DNA of 43,469 nucleotides from a virus. The stretch covers positions 1 through 43,469 of the IMG/VR virus record IMGVR_UViG_3300043411_000968; one strand, written 5' to 3'. The translations under genes were made by a program, and so were the position numbers. Each line of letters opens with the position of its first letter. Positions within the stretch are counted from its first letter, which is position 1. Below the pieces are notes generated by a model that saw nothing but the letters and a program-made list of their open reading frames with translations, was not told the origin of the DNA and did not search any database. This document shows, piece after piece, positions 26,280 through 37,227 of the stretch.

Positions 26280-27317
26280 ATGAAAAAATATTTTATATAT
26301 GAGATTAAAGATTTAAAAACAGATATGTTTTACATAGGGAGTCATCATGGCACAGTTAATGATGGTTACATATGTTCAAGCACATATTTGAAACCAATTT
26401 ATAACTCAAGACCAGAAACTTTTGTAAAAAAAATATTGCTAGAATACGAAGAAAATACAATCACAAGAGAACAAATATTAATATTAGAAAGTGAAAAAAT
26501 CAAAGAATATATTGAAAATTTTGGAAATGATAAAATTTATAATAGGTCTTACAACATATACGGAAATAAAATTTTTAATTCAAAAGGATTAATAAAAATT
26601 AACAAAGATGGCAAAGTAAAGATTATTAAACCAGAGAATTTAGATGACTATAAATTATTGGGTTGGAGTTTAGGTTCAAACTACTCTACCACTGCTGGAA
26701 AAATAGCAATTAACAATGGTAAAAACAATAAATTTATAAAACAAGAGGAACTGGAAAAATATCTCAATGAAAGTTGGAAACAGGGAACTGTTTCTTTTAA
26801 ACCTAGATATTGGAAAAGCACTTTAGAAAAAATAGCAATTAACAATGGTAAAAACAATAAATTTATAAAACAAGAAGAATTAGAGAAATACCTGGAACAA
26901 GATTGGGTTAAAGGGAGTTTTCAAACCAACAAAAGAACTGAATGGATAAAGTCCAATCTTGATTGTTCAACAAAAATTAATAAAGATGGTAAAAGTTTGA
27001 GAATAAAACAAGAGGAACTGGAAAAATATCTCAATGAAAGTTGGAAACAGGGAAATGGATATTCTACCACTGCTGGAAAAATAGCAATTAACAATGGTAA
27101 AAACAATAAATTTATAAAACAAGAGGAACTGGAAAAATACTCGGAACAGGGTTGGATTAAAGGATTCAAAATGTCCGATAAATTACACGGAAAGGGTTGT
27201 AAAAGTTCCGTTTTTGGTAAAATAAAAATCAATGACGGAAAAATAGAAAAATATGCTAATAAAAATGATCTAAATCATTTTTTGATTAATGGTTGGAAAG
27301 TTGGAAGAATAAAATGA
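26280..27317 (+). CDS. GIY-YIG homing endonuclease between split-intein halves
   Basis: The first 60 residues match GIY-YIG nucleases: YFIYEIKD, FYIGSHHG and DGYICSS. The following 240 residues hold about six copies of a repeat, consensus KI-x-IN-x-G with ELEKYL and W-x-G, likely DNA-binding modules like those found with NUMOD-type homing endonucleases. It lies between the halves of nrdA, overlapping the ATG of the second half by four bases. The ATG at 26280 is favoured over upstream TTG and ATG codons because GATAAT ends 7 nt before it and the domain begins right there. It probably mobilises the split-intein locus. Confidence 0.9.
   Translation: MKKYFIYEIKDLKTDMFYIGSHHGTVNDGYICSSTYLKPIYNSRPETFVKKILLEYEENTITREQILILESEKIKEYIENFGNDKIYNRSYNIYGNKIFNSKGLIKINKDGKVKIIKPENLDDYKLLGWSLGSNYSTTAGKIAINNGKNNKFIKQEELEKYLNESWKQGTVSFKPRYWKSTLEKIAINNGKNNKFIKQEELEKYLEQDWVKGSFQTNKRTEWIKSNLDCSTKINKDGKSLRIKQEELEKYLNESWKQGNGYSTTAGKIAINNGKNNKFIKQEELEKYSEQGWIKGFKMSDKLHGKGCKSSVFGKIKINDGKIEKYANKNDLNHFLINGWKVGRIK
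26587..27317 (+). repeat. About six tandem repeats in GIY-YIG endonuclease
   Basis: Repeats of about 35-48 codons share KIAINNGKNNKFIKQEELEK or close variants. Blocks starting at 26685, about 26827 and 27063 are nearly identical in DNA, and an identical run of about 46 bp occurs at 26741 and at 27008. High DNA identity implies recent duplication or gene conversion. Confidence 0.85.
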
Positions 27318-27754
27318 TAAAAAAATTTGATGTTCAAAATTTGAAAATTGTGTTAAAAACAAAAGAAATCAAAATTGAAGAAGCAATACCTGGGCAAATG
27401 GTTTTAGCTTATGATATAAACAATAAAAAAAAATGTTTTAGACAAATAACAGAAACACATAAACCAATAGTAAAAAAAGAAAATCAAATTAAAATTCAAA
27501 CTAAAAGTGGCACTGAAATTATTACTTCTAAATGGCATCCAACCTTGGTTTCCAAGGTTAAAAACATGAAATATATCAGGGCGGATCAAATAAAAATAAA
27601 AGATAGTTTGGTTGGTGACTCAAATACAAATGACCATGTTGTCAGCATAGATTTAAATCCAAATATTAATGAAGAATTTATAGATTTAACCGTTGAAGAA
27701 CACCATAATTATTTCACAAAGACAACAGGTACTAAAAAAGTTGTTATTCATAAC
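27314..27754 (+). other. Split-intein C-fragment in NrdA, 147 residues
   Basis: Carries an early segment with IPGQMVLAYD, block B (SKWHPTLV) and C-terminal blocks ending VVIHN-Thr. Together with the 45-residue N-fragment it makes an intein of about 192 residues without an internal endonuclease domain. The free-standing GIY-YIG gene takes the place the endonuclease would have inside a full intein. Confidence 0.88.
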
Positions 27755-28450
27755 ACAATGGGTTTTCATACTCTTCTTCAAGAAAAACAGATACCTTTTG
27801 ACAGTTTTGATAGTTTCAGACTAAACAATCAAATTTTTAGACACATAGACATAGAAACTCAAAAAGCTACTCAAGATCTTGCAAAAGAATATGGTGAACC
27901 TGAATGGTGCAAAGGATTAGGAATAAGAAATACTCACAGAATAGCACTAGCACCAACAGTTACAAACGCTATCATATCTGGAAACGTAAGTCCTTCTGTT
28001 GAACCTTGGACCGCTAATGCTTTTGCACGTAAAACAGCAAAAGGTACATTCATCCACAGAAACAAGACACTAGAAAAACTACTTGAGTCAAAAGGACAGA
28101 ACACAGAACAAGTCTGGAACTCAATAGTTGCTAAAGAAGGTAGTGTCCAGCATTTAACCTGTCTAACAAAAGAAGAGAAAGAAGTATTCCTAACTGCTAG
28201 AGAAATTAACCAATTTGTTATAGTAAAACTAGCCGGACAAAGACAACAATACATTGATCAAGCACAAAGTATTAACCTGTTCTTCCCTAGTAATGTTGAT
28301 CCAAAATACTTCCATGAAGTTCACATGTTAGCTTGGGAACAACAACTTAAAACACTTTACTACTGTAGAACAGGCAGTGTTCTAAAAGGTGAAGCTGGAA
28401 CAAAAGAATATAAGAGAGAAGCAGAGGAGTGTAAAGCTTGTGAAGGCTGA
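27314..28450 (+). CDS. nrdA: Ribonucleotide reductase large subunit, C-terminal precursor with split-intein C-fragment
   Basis: Of 378 residues, 1-147 are intein C-fragment and 148-378 extein. Block B is SKWHPTLV, and block F/G is DLTVEEHHNYF and VVIHN before extein Thr. The extein restarts TMGFHTLLQ, then NTHRIALAPT and GNVSPSVEPW, and ends with CKACEG, the mobile CxxC pair that re-reduces the active site. Trans-splicing would give NrdA of about 569 residues. The ATG overlaps the TGA of the GIY-YIG gene, with GGAAG upstream. Confidence 0.94.
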   Translation: MIKKFDVQNLKIVLKTKEIKIEEAIPGQMVLAYDINNKKKCFRQITETHKPIVKKENQIKIQTKSGTEIITSKWHPTLVSKVKNMKYIRADQIKIKDSLVGDSNTNDHVVSIDLNPNINEEFIDLTVEEHHNYFTKTTGTKKVVIHNTMGFHTLLQEKQIPFDSFDSFRLNNQIFRHIDIETQKATQDLAKEYGEPEWCKGLGIRNTHRIALAPTVTNAIISGNVSPSVEPWTANAFARKTAKGTFIHRNKTLEKLLESKGQNTEQVWNSIVAKEGSVQHLTCLTKEEKEVFLTAREINQFVIVKLAGQRQQYIDQAQSINLFFPSNVDPKYFHEVHMLAWEQQLKTLYYCRTGSVLKGEAGTKEYKREAEECKACEG

Positions 28451-28961
28451 ACCAGTACAAAAAGATAAGAGCATTAAATCTATTAGAAAATCAATGTTTA
28501 GTTTTTGTGAATTCAAAGATAACTTTGCACAAGCAAAAGATGAGGTTGTATCAGAAGGAACAGATAGACCAATTGTACTAGAAGAAGATGCTGATAAACT
28601 AACAGTAGAAAAAATTAATATTTTATATGATTGGTACAAAAAGAAAACCTATGGAGTTACCGAACCACTTAAACTACCAATTAAAATGATTCTAATAGGT
28701 GGAGAACCAAAAGAAGATAGGGGAAGAGTAGCAAAATATGCTTACATGACAAAGGAAGAATCACCATTCTGGAGATTTATCTATCCAGGCAGTACACGCA
28801 AAGAAGAAGATCTGCCAGAAGTTGCTAAACAAAATTTTCATCTGTTACTTGACAAAGAAATACAAGAAATAAAACACTATGTTGATTTCAATATTAAAAG
28901 CATTCAAAAAGAATTAACACTACATGAAGATTTTAAGTTAAAACTTAGTAAATTTGAATAG
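28440..28961 (+). CDS. Unknown protein after nrdA
   Basis: This 173-residue protein is not recognised. The middle (about residues 75-115) is predicted beta and Trp/Tyr-rich, and the C-terminal 45 residues are helical and Lys/Glu-rich. The GTG at 28440 has AGGAG exactly 10 nt upstream, the same spacing as other GTG-started genes here. A GTG at 28389 would extend it further into nrdA and looks less likely. It overlaps the nrdA C-terminus by 11 nt and is probably co-translated. Confidence 0.6.
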   Translation: MKAEPVQKDKSIKSIRKSMFSFCEFKDNFAQAKDEVVSEGTDRPIVLEEDADKLTVEKINILYDWYKKKTYGVTEPLKLPIKMILIGGEPKEDRGRVAKYAYMTKEESPFWRFIYPGSTRKEEDLPEVAKQNFHLLLDKEIQEIKHYVDFNIKSIQKELTLHEDFKLKLSKFE

Positions 28962-28970
28962 TTAAACAAT

Positions 28971-29402
28971 ATGAATCTAAGTGAACTTATTTTTATTGAT
29001 GAAGCACTAAACTTACAAAACTTAGTGAAAAGTGATCCTGAAATAACAAAACTTGCAGCTACAGTCGCAACTGCTAAGTTTAATCAATGGGTGCCAGGGA
29101 AAAATGGTCAACCTCAACCAATTGTTAATGATGATAATAGAGTGATGGCATTTATTGATGGTTTGAGAGCTTATATTAAAAGGGAAGTTATTAATCAGAA
29201 AGCTACTGCTGTTGGTTTGTTAAAGAAAACAGCAATGCTTCAACCTCCTCAACAACCTGCAAAAACTGTTACACAAAACCAAGGCACACCTCCTCCTTTA
29301 CCAAAACAACAAAACCCTCCACCTTTACCACAATCTAAAATGAGTGCTGCAAAAATAGGTGTAAACCCGTTCGGTCAAACCCAAATGGCTCCTGCTCAAT
29401 AA
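28971..29402 (+). CDS. Unknown Pro/Gln-rich small protein
   Basis: The 143-residue protein has a helical N-terminal half and a low-complexity C-terminal third with repeated PPPLP and QQP tracts. Proline repeats like these often form extended linkers or interaction sites. No family is recognised. It starts MNLSELIFIDEA, similar to the short N-terminal leader of several genes at 32-36 kb (for example LNEFIFEAS). A TAGTTA hexamer, including the upstream TAG stop, ends 6 nt before the ATG. Confidence 0.6.
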   Translation: MNLSELIFIDEALNLQNLVKSDPEITKLAATVATAKFNQWVPGKNGQPQPIVNDDNRVMAFIDGLRAYIKREVINQKATAVGLLKKTAMLQPPQQPAKTVTQNQGTPPPLPKQQNPPPLPQSKMSAAKIGVNPFGQTQMAPAQ

Positions 29403-29411
29403 TTAACTTCT

Positions 29412-32029
<2,618 letters not shown>

Positions 32030-32046
<17 letters not shown>

Positions 32047-33319
32047 ACATAACTGCGGTTAGGATTCCATTCTCAAATTCAAGTGAGTTTATCTCTTTTC
32101 TCTTAATAAAAAACATACCATCTTTAATAGATTTAAAAACCCTTGTTCTAGCTCTTAGGTTTCCTTCTACCGCTGCTTCAACTAATTTAACTTCCACATC
32201 AAGAGCATTAGGTCTTTGTTTAAAAGACAAAGTAACCATCCAATTATTATCTTTGCTAGACTGTGTTTTAACATCAACCAGCTCAAAACTTGAATCTTTC
32301 ATATCTGCTCCTGGAAACACAGTAGGATTTATGTCAGCTCTTATTAGTTTTTGTTTTAGTTTCTCGGGGTTTGAAAGAATATTATTATTAACAGCAGTAG
32401 CTCTATCATTACGATGTTTTTCATTCACAGCACTTGGGTTTTTTATCTGTTTTAGAATCTGAATAAACTTAGATGAGAATATAACTGCTTGTGAATACTC
32501 CCTACCAATAAATCTGTTTCCAAGATCACACAGCCCAACATATCCAAGTTTAGTTAACAGAGCAGACAACTCAATAACATGTGAGTTTAAGTTAGTAAAA
32601 TTCTGGTTCTTGTTTGCTCGTCTTTGATTGATTTTTTCTTGGTATTTCTCTGAGTGTTTTCCTTTTAAAAAATTGTTCAGACCAAACAATAGTTTTTGTG
32701 CTGGGTTTGATATGGTTTGTCCTCCTCCAACATCATCATAAGACTGTGATTCATTGTTTTCAGCGTCTGTTTCAATAAAAGCAAATGCATTATGTAAATC
32801 AACATTGTTCCTATACATTGACAGGAGTTTTCCTTTGTCTTGTTGGTACTGTTCCTCTGTATATGAGTCCATCACTAGGAGTTTCTCATATTCCTTTAAT
32901 TTGAAGAATATAACATATTTGAATGCATTTCCATAAGGCAATCCTCCATCGTTTGCTTGGTTAATATTTAAAGCTTGGTCATATACCTCTTTACCATTGA
33001 TAGGGTAACCATAGATCCCATACGGAGTATTCCAACGTGATCCTGTAAACGGAACTAGTTCCCCTTCATGGTTTGTAAAGTGGATAAAGAAGTTTGGATT
33101 AAGATTATCATATCCATATTCAACCAGTTTAAAGTATTCTGACTCTTCAATAGATTTTCTCTGATCCTTTTTATCTACAACAAAAGGATTGTTATCTATA
33201 GCACTAAAACCTACAACTGGATTATCTTTTCCATATGGGTTTTTATTAAACTGATCTCTATAATATTTTACTTGTTTTGTGGCTTCATCAAGAAATATTA
33301 TCTCATGTAACAAACTCAT
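32030..33319 (-). CDS. Possible ADP-ribosyltransferase-like family member
   Basis: The 429-residue protein shares its first 120 residues with the two plus-strand paralogues near 34-36 kb: NPNFFIHFTNH, NTPYGIYGYPI and VIFFKLK. The H, Y and aromatic positions recall the H-Y-[QE] triad of ADP-ribosyltransferase-like folds, but this is inference. The rest differs and includes a charged helical part, a LGYVGLCDLGNRFIG segment and an unrelated C-terminus. Start is ATG at 33319, facing the divergent gene at 33340. It overlaps the ParB-like gene downstream. Confidence 0.55.
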
Positions 33320-33339
33320 ATCAATATTTAGTTAATGCA

Positions 33340-33954
33340 ATGAGATTAAAACGTTGGCTGTTTGAACAAAAGTATTTCCAAGGTAACACACCTGTTGTTC
33401 TTAACTCTGGAATATCAGAAGAACAGGTTGTTGCTGTTTATGAACTTATCCAACAAGCTTATGGTCATGTAGGAATGCATGGAAACATTCCTGACATGCA
33501 TAGTTTATCAAAATATGACTATGTTGTTTTAACAGACACAGATGATGATGATAAACCAAACGTAGCAGTGTTGGGAGAAACCATGAGAAATGGATCTACT
33601 AAACTCAGTGTGTTTGCTACAGACGGTAGTTCAGGTGCTAAAGCTTCACTGTTTGACATCTTAAAACTTACTCTCCAGAGAGAAGATACTTGGGCTGAGA
33701 TACCAAGACAGTTTGCTAGTTTCTTACACTCAAGAGGAGTACCAATGATTGAAGATCAAACAACAGTTATGTTACTTCTTGGTAAGAGGATATTCAAAGG
33801 TGGATTTGACTGGCATGGTAATCATAAAAAAGATAATGGTATTGGATACTATACAAGAAACTACTTTGGTACAGATGATACAAGAGCAGTCATGGGAACC
33901 ATATCACCTGAACTAGTTGAAAAGATAAAAAGGTTTGTTGAGAACCATGGTTAA
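33340..33954 (+). CDS. Conserved unknown phage protein
   Basis: At 204 residues, the sequence has a central DYVVLTDTDDDDKPN acidic motif, an ATDGSSGAKASLFDILK motif and a C-terminal GYYTRNYFGTDDTRAVMG segment. I recognise this combination as a recurring uncharacterised phage protein that loosely recalls acetyltransferase-like folds, but function is not assigned. The ATG at 33340 is preferred because TAGTTA lies 5 nt upstream and the intergenic space to the divergent gene is only 20 bp. Its stop overlaps the start of the next gene by 8 nt. Confidence 0.6.
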   Translation: MRLKRWLFEQKYFQGNTPVVLNSGISEEQVVAVYELIQQAYGHVGMHGNIPDMHSLSKYDYVVLTDTDDDDKPNVAVLGETMRNGSTKLSVFATDGSSGAKASLFDILKLTLQREDTWAEIPRQFASFLHSRGVPMIEDQTTVMLLLGKRIFKGGFDWHGNHKKDNGIGYYTRNYFGTDDTRAVMGTISPELVEKIKRFVENHG

Positions 33955-35101
33955 CCTGAAACAGTTTATATTTGAAGTATCCAAAGAACAACTGGAACAA
34001 GAGTTTAATCAAACAGTTGAACGTCTTTGGAAAACTGGTGATCCAAACGTGCTCATACACTTCTCAGATCTACCAACAACGTTTGGTATCAATCCTAAAT
34101 CAACCTGGATGACACCTCTTGGAATCTATGGTTATCCAATAGCATATTTCTCATTAAATGACATCAAAACTCTCAATGTCCCTTATGCAGCAGAAAGAAA
34201 ATATGTCTGGTTCTTCAAGTTTAAAAACCCTGACAAAATTTGGATATTAAACAAGAAACCAGAATTATCAAACCATATAAAACAACAGTTACTTAAATAT
34301 TATGGAAAAGAATTAACAGAAGATTATCTTGTATTTTCTGGTGTTTTAGATGAAAAAGAATTTGATGCTTGGTTTTTAAACTTTAGTATTACAGATAAAG
34401 ATTTATTTTATTTAACCAATAGAATAACTGGAAACAAACCTGCTAGGTGGACAAAGTTTTTCATTGAAGCTGGAATAGATGGAGTTATAGATGAAGGAGA
34501 AGGTATCATCCACAAGAATGAACCAACTCAGGGTTTTGCAGTAAACAGTAAAGCTATTGAAGTTTTAGGGGTGTTTGAGAATCCTGGTAGTAAAAATGAT
34601 CACTTATCAGCTATTTTACGTTGGTTAGACACAGGAATATCTTCTGGTATTTCCAATAAAACAATTCAATTTTTAATTAAATCCACTCAGATAACTCAAG
34701 AACTAAAGCAGAAGATATTAGAAAAAATATCAAAAGATTATCTGAGTGGATTTAGCAGATTCCAAGAAATGATTGAAATTGATTATCTTGAGAATCGTAA
34801 AGGTGGTTATAAGAAACTTGGATGGTTGAGACAACCTTTTTTTGATGCTGCTAAACATTGGTTAATAAATGTAAAAAACATAGAAAAACTAATTTATAAT
34901 GTACCAGAAGAGTTTGTTGGTGATGAATCACTACTTTTATCTAAAAATTTTCAATACACCGTTAAAAGAATAATAAAAGAAATTGAACTAATGGATCTTG
35001 ATAAAGGAGTTCCCGGTGATTTTGACCCTGAGTATCTTCCTCCTCATGATAAAAAAGTATATCAACTCCTAAGACCTCTCTTAGATAAGTTTCCCAAATA
35101 A
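33947..35101 (+). CDS. Possible ADP-ribosyltransferase-like protein, copy 1
   Basis: The 384-residue protein has an N-terminal domain with PNVLIHFSDL, TPLGIYGYPI and YVWFFKFK, and a following segment ARWTKFFIEAGIDGVIDEG then GIIHKNEPTQGFAVN. The H, Y and Q positions are consistent with the catalytic triad of ADP-ribosyltransferase-like toxin folds. This is pattern matching by eye and needs structure prediction. The last 120 residues are helical. The ATG at 33947 overlaps the upstream stop by 8 nt. It is paralogous to the gene at 35260 and, at its N-terminus, to the minus-strand gene at 32030. Confidence 0.6.
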   Translation: MVNLKQFIFEVSKEQLEQEFNQTVERLWKTGDPNVLIHFSDLPTTFGINPKSTWMTPLGIYGYPIAYFSLNDIKTLNVPYAAERKYVWFFKFKNPDKIWILNKKPELSNHIKQQLLKYYGKELTEDYLVFSGVLDEKEFDAWFLNFSITDKDLFYLTNRITGNKPARWTKFFIEAGIDGVIDEGEGIIHKNEPTQGFAVNSKAIEVLGVFENPGSKNDHLSAILRWLDTGISSGISNKTIQFLIKSTQITQELKQKILEKISKDYLSGFSRFQEMIEIDYLENRKGGYKKLGWLRQPFFDAAKHWLINVKNIEKLIYNVPEEFVGDESLLLSKNFQYTVKRIIKEIELMDLDKGVPGDFDPEYLPPHDKKVYQLLRPLLDKFPK

Positions 35102-35111
35102 CTAATCTTAT

Positions 35112-35273
35112 ATGAAACCACTATTGTCCAGATTGATATTCACTGAGGAAGAAGAAACTCTTGAGGAGTTTAATGCTGTTGGTGCTGGAGGAATGTCAGG
35201 ATTTAATACTCCTTTGTTAGTTAAGGGTAAGAAACAGAAGAAATTTATGGTTAAAAATCATGGAACTAAATGA
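35112..35273 (+). CDS. Small satellite protein, copy 1 (53 aa)
   Basis: The frame reads MKPLLSRLIFTEEEETLEEF, then NAVGAGGMSGFNTPLL and a Lys-rich end. A near-identical protein is encoded at 36440. Conservation of frame and sequence between the copies shows it is a real gene. The VGAGGMSGF motif appears as a short tail in some phage proteins, but no function is known. It overlaps the next gene by 14 nt. Confidence 0.75.
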   Translation: MKPLLSRLIFTEEEETLEEFNAVGAGGMSGFNTPLLVKGKKQKKFMVKNHGTK

Positions 35274-36429
35274 GTTTATATTTGAGGCTTCTAAAGAACA
35301 AACACAACAAGAGTTTGATCAATTTGTTGAAAAACTATGGGTTACTGGTGATCCAAACATACTAATGCATTTTTCAAGTTATTCTGATGTATTTGGTATA
35401 AATCCTAAATCAACTTATCTAACACCTCTTGGAATCTATGGTTATCCAATATCACATTTCTCACTTGAAGATATTAAAAAATTTAATCTCCCATTTGCAA
35501 CAGATAGACCTTATGTCTGGTTCTTCAAGTTTAAAAACCCTGACAAAATTTGGATATTAAACAAGAAACCAGAGATATCAGAAAAAATAAAAGAATTCTT
35601 AAAGAAAGTATACCTAAAACAACTAACAGAAATCATAGTTGAAAAATGGGGTGATCCAGATCCAAACTATTTTGATCAATATTTTAAACGCCTTATTCCA
35701 GATGATAAAGAACTGTTTTATTTGACTAACACACTAACAGAAAACAAACCCGCTAGATGGACTAAATTATTTATTGATACTGGAATAGATGGAGTTATAG
35801 ATGAAGGAGAAGGGATTATACACCAACATGAACCAATCCAAGGATTTGCTGTTAACAACAGAGTTATTCAGGTATTAAAAATATTTAACAATCCCAAAAC
35901 CAAAAAATCAAAAATAGCTGATATAAAAGATTGGGTTGAAAGTGGAGCTGATAGTTTATACAGGAGAGCAATTCCGTTTTTGATTCATTCAAGAGAAATA
36001 ACTCCTGAAATGAAACAGAAAATAACAGAAAACTTGTTTCGTAACCAACGTATATATGCTATTTTATATGAAGCAATCTATGAAGATTATCTGTTAGGAT
36101 CAAATGCTTACAAAAAACTTGGTTGGTTGAAAGATCCATTTTTTAACGCAACGAGAAACTGGTTAAAGAAAACAAATTCAAATGATAGTTTTTTAAGAAT
36201 AAATAAAATTTTTCACTCTGTTATAAACAATGTTCCTGATGAGTTTGTTAATGACGAAACATTATTACAGAATCATAATTTTCAAATTATTGTTAAAAGA
36301 ATAATAAAAGAAATTGAATATGTAAACACAGATTTTGGAGCTTTTTTTGAACCAGATGAAATTATAAATGAATACGACAAACACACGTATAAACTTCTAA
36401 GACCTCTCTTAGATAAGTTTCCCAAATAA
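35260..36429 (+). CDS. Possible ADP-ribosyltransferase-like protein, copy 2
   Basis: This 389-residue paralogue of the gene at 33947 has the same N-terminal features (NILMHFSSY, TPLGIYGYPI, YVWFFKFKNPDK, DGVIDEGEGIIHQHEPIQGF) and the same C-terminal end, LLRPLLDKFPK. The middle (about residues 120-150 and 260-330) has diverged or gained residues. Start is ATG at 35260 inside the previous satellite gene. The conserved H, Y and Q positions suggest both copies keep the same activity, if any. Confidence 0.6.
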   Translation: MELNEFIFEASKEQTQQEFDQFVEKLWVTGDPNILMHFSSYSDVFGINPKSTYLTPLGIYGYPISHFSLEDIKKFNLPFATDRPYVWFFKFKNPDKIWILNKKPEISEKIKEFLKKVYLKQLTEIIVEKWGDPDPNYFDQYFKRLIPDDKELFYLTNTLTENKPARWTKLFIDTGIDGVIDEGEGIIHQHEPIQGFAVNNRVIQVLKIFNNPKTKKSKIADIKDWVESGADSLYRRAIPFLIHSREITPEMKQKITENLFRNQRIYAILYEAIYEDYLLGSNAYKKLGWLKDPFFNATRNWLKKTNSNDSFLRINKIFHSVINNVPDEFVNDETLLQNHNFQIIVKRIIKEIEYVNTDFGAFFEPDEIINEYDKHTYKLLRPLLDKFPK

Positions 36430-36439
36430 CTAATCTTAT

Positions 36440-36592
36440 ATGAAACCACTATTGTCCAGATTGATATTCACTGAAGAAGAAACTCTAGAAGAGTTTAATG
36501 CTGTTGGTGCTGGAGGAATGTCAGGATTTAACATTCCTTTGTTAGTTAAGGGTAAGAAACAGAAGAAGTTTACAGTTAAGAAACAACCATGA
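36440..36592 (+). CDS. Small satellite protein, copy 2 (50 aa)
   Basis: This is a near-identical copy of the 53-residue protein at 35112, starting MKPLLSRLIFTEEETLEEF, with one Glu missing, Ile for Thr in the middle and a different tail. It starts 10 bp after the paralogous large gene, with the same upstream sequence as copy 1. The ATG of the kinase-fold gene overlaps its TGA. Confidence 0.75.
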   Translation: MKPLLSRLIFTEEETLEEFNAVGAGGMSGFNIPLLVKGKKQKKFTVKKQP

Positions 36593-37227
36593 CACCTGAA
36601 GAGTTTAGACAAGTACCAGAGATACAATCAGGTGAATACAAACAGATCTATAACTGGATTGATAAAAACCTTCACTATATTTCCGCTGGGGTTACAAGGG
36701 CTGTTTATGATCTTGATATAGATGATCAACAATATGTTGTCAAAGTTTTAATTGTTGGAGAATATAGTGGCAGAACTTCAGCTAACAGACGTGAAGTTGA
36801 CAACTATGAATGTCTTGGTAAAGAATATGCTGCTGAGATAATAGACTATGACAAACAACATTTCTACTGGATGATCATGGAAAAGGTTGAAGTGTTGGAA
36901 CCTGAATACTTTATGAGAGCTATCCAGCAAACACTGTTTGGAGATAGTTCAATCTTAGCTGTACCACAAGAGTTTGATCAGTTCATCATGATGAACTTGT
37001 TAACCAACAGACCTCATACAAGATATATTCATGACAACCTCTATAAAGTTAATGATTGGTATCGTGGTTTGTATGATAGGGTTAAGAGATGTCGGATTCA
37101 AGCTTCAGACTTAGGTTCTGATAACTGGGGTTTTAGACAAGGCTCTGACATTCCAGTTTTAATTGATTATTCATACAACATCAAGTCAGAACAGCAGTTG
37201 GTTAGATTTACATCATTCTGTTTCTGA
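36589..37227 (+). CDS. Kinase-fold phage protein
   Basis: This 212-residue protein has a small-kinase layout: glycine-loop-like ISAGVTRAVYDLD, then VVKVL with K52 as candidate ATP-binding lysine. An N-x2-E helix (NRREVDNYE), a hinge-like WMIMEKVE and a C-lobe with DLGSDNWGF and VLIDYSYN follow. The last may replace the DFG aspartate. These resemble aminoglycoside-phosphotransferase or protein-kinase-like folds. Activity is unproven; a second such protein lies at 38113. The thyA promoter overlaps its 3' end. Confidence 0.6.
   Translation: MTPEEFRQVPEIQSGEYKQIYNWIDKNLHYISAGVTRAVYDLDIDDQQYVVKVLIVGEYSGRTSANRREVDNYECLGKEYAAEIIDYDKQHFYWMIMEKVEVLEPEYFMRAIQQTLFGDSSILAVPQEFDQFIMMNLLTNRPHTRYIHDNLYKVNDWYRGLYDRVKRCRIQASDLGSDNWGFRQGSDIPVLIDYSYNIKSEQQLVRFTSFCF

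Larger units (their letters stand above)
33947..36592 (+). repeat. Tandem duplication of a two-gene module
   Basis: Module 1 (33947-35273) and module 2 (35260-36592) each contain a large gene plus a small satellite gene. Identical DNA runs include 62 bp at 34202-34263 and 35512-35573, and 78 bp at 35069-35146 and 36397-36474 that spans the end of the large gene and the start of the small one. Elsewhere the copies have diverged, so conserved islands are mixed with changed segments. Confidence 0.9.

Noticed and set aside
26237-27314. The nrdA break as an inactive gene disrupted by an endonuclease insertion
   Set aside because: The break is within an intein with an intact C-fragment, its own ATG and a HN-Thr splice junction, and the NrdA motifs after it are intact.
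26587-27317. CRISPR-like repeats
   Set aside because: The repeats are in-frame coding repeats of varying length within one protein, without uniform spacers.
32253-32462. Plus-strand frames opposite the gene at 32030-33319
   Set aside because: Short shadow frames; the minus-strand product shares a conserved domain with two paralogues.
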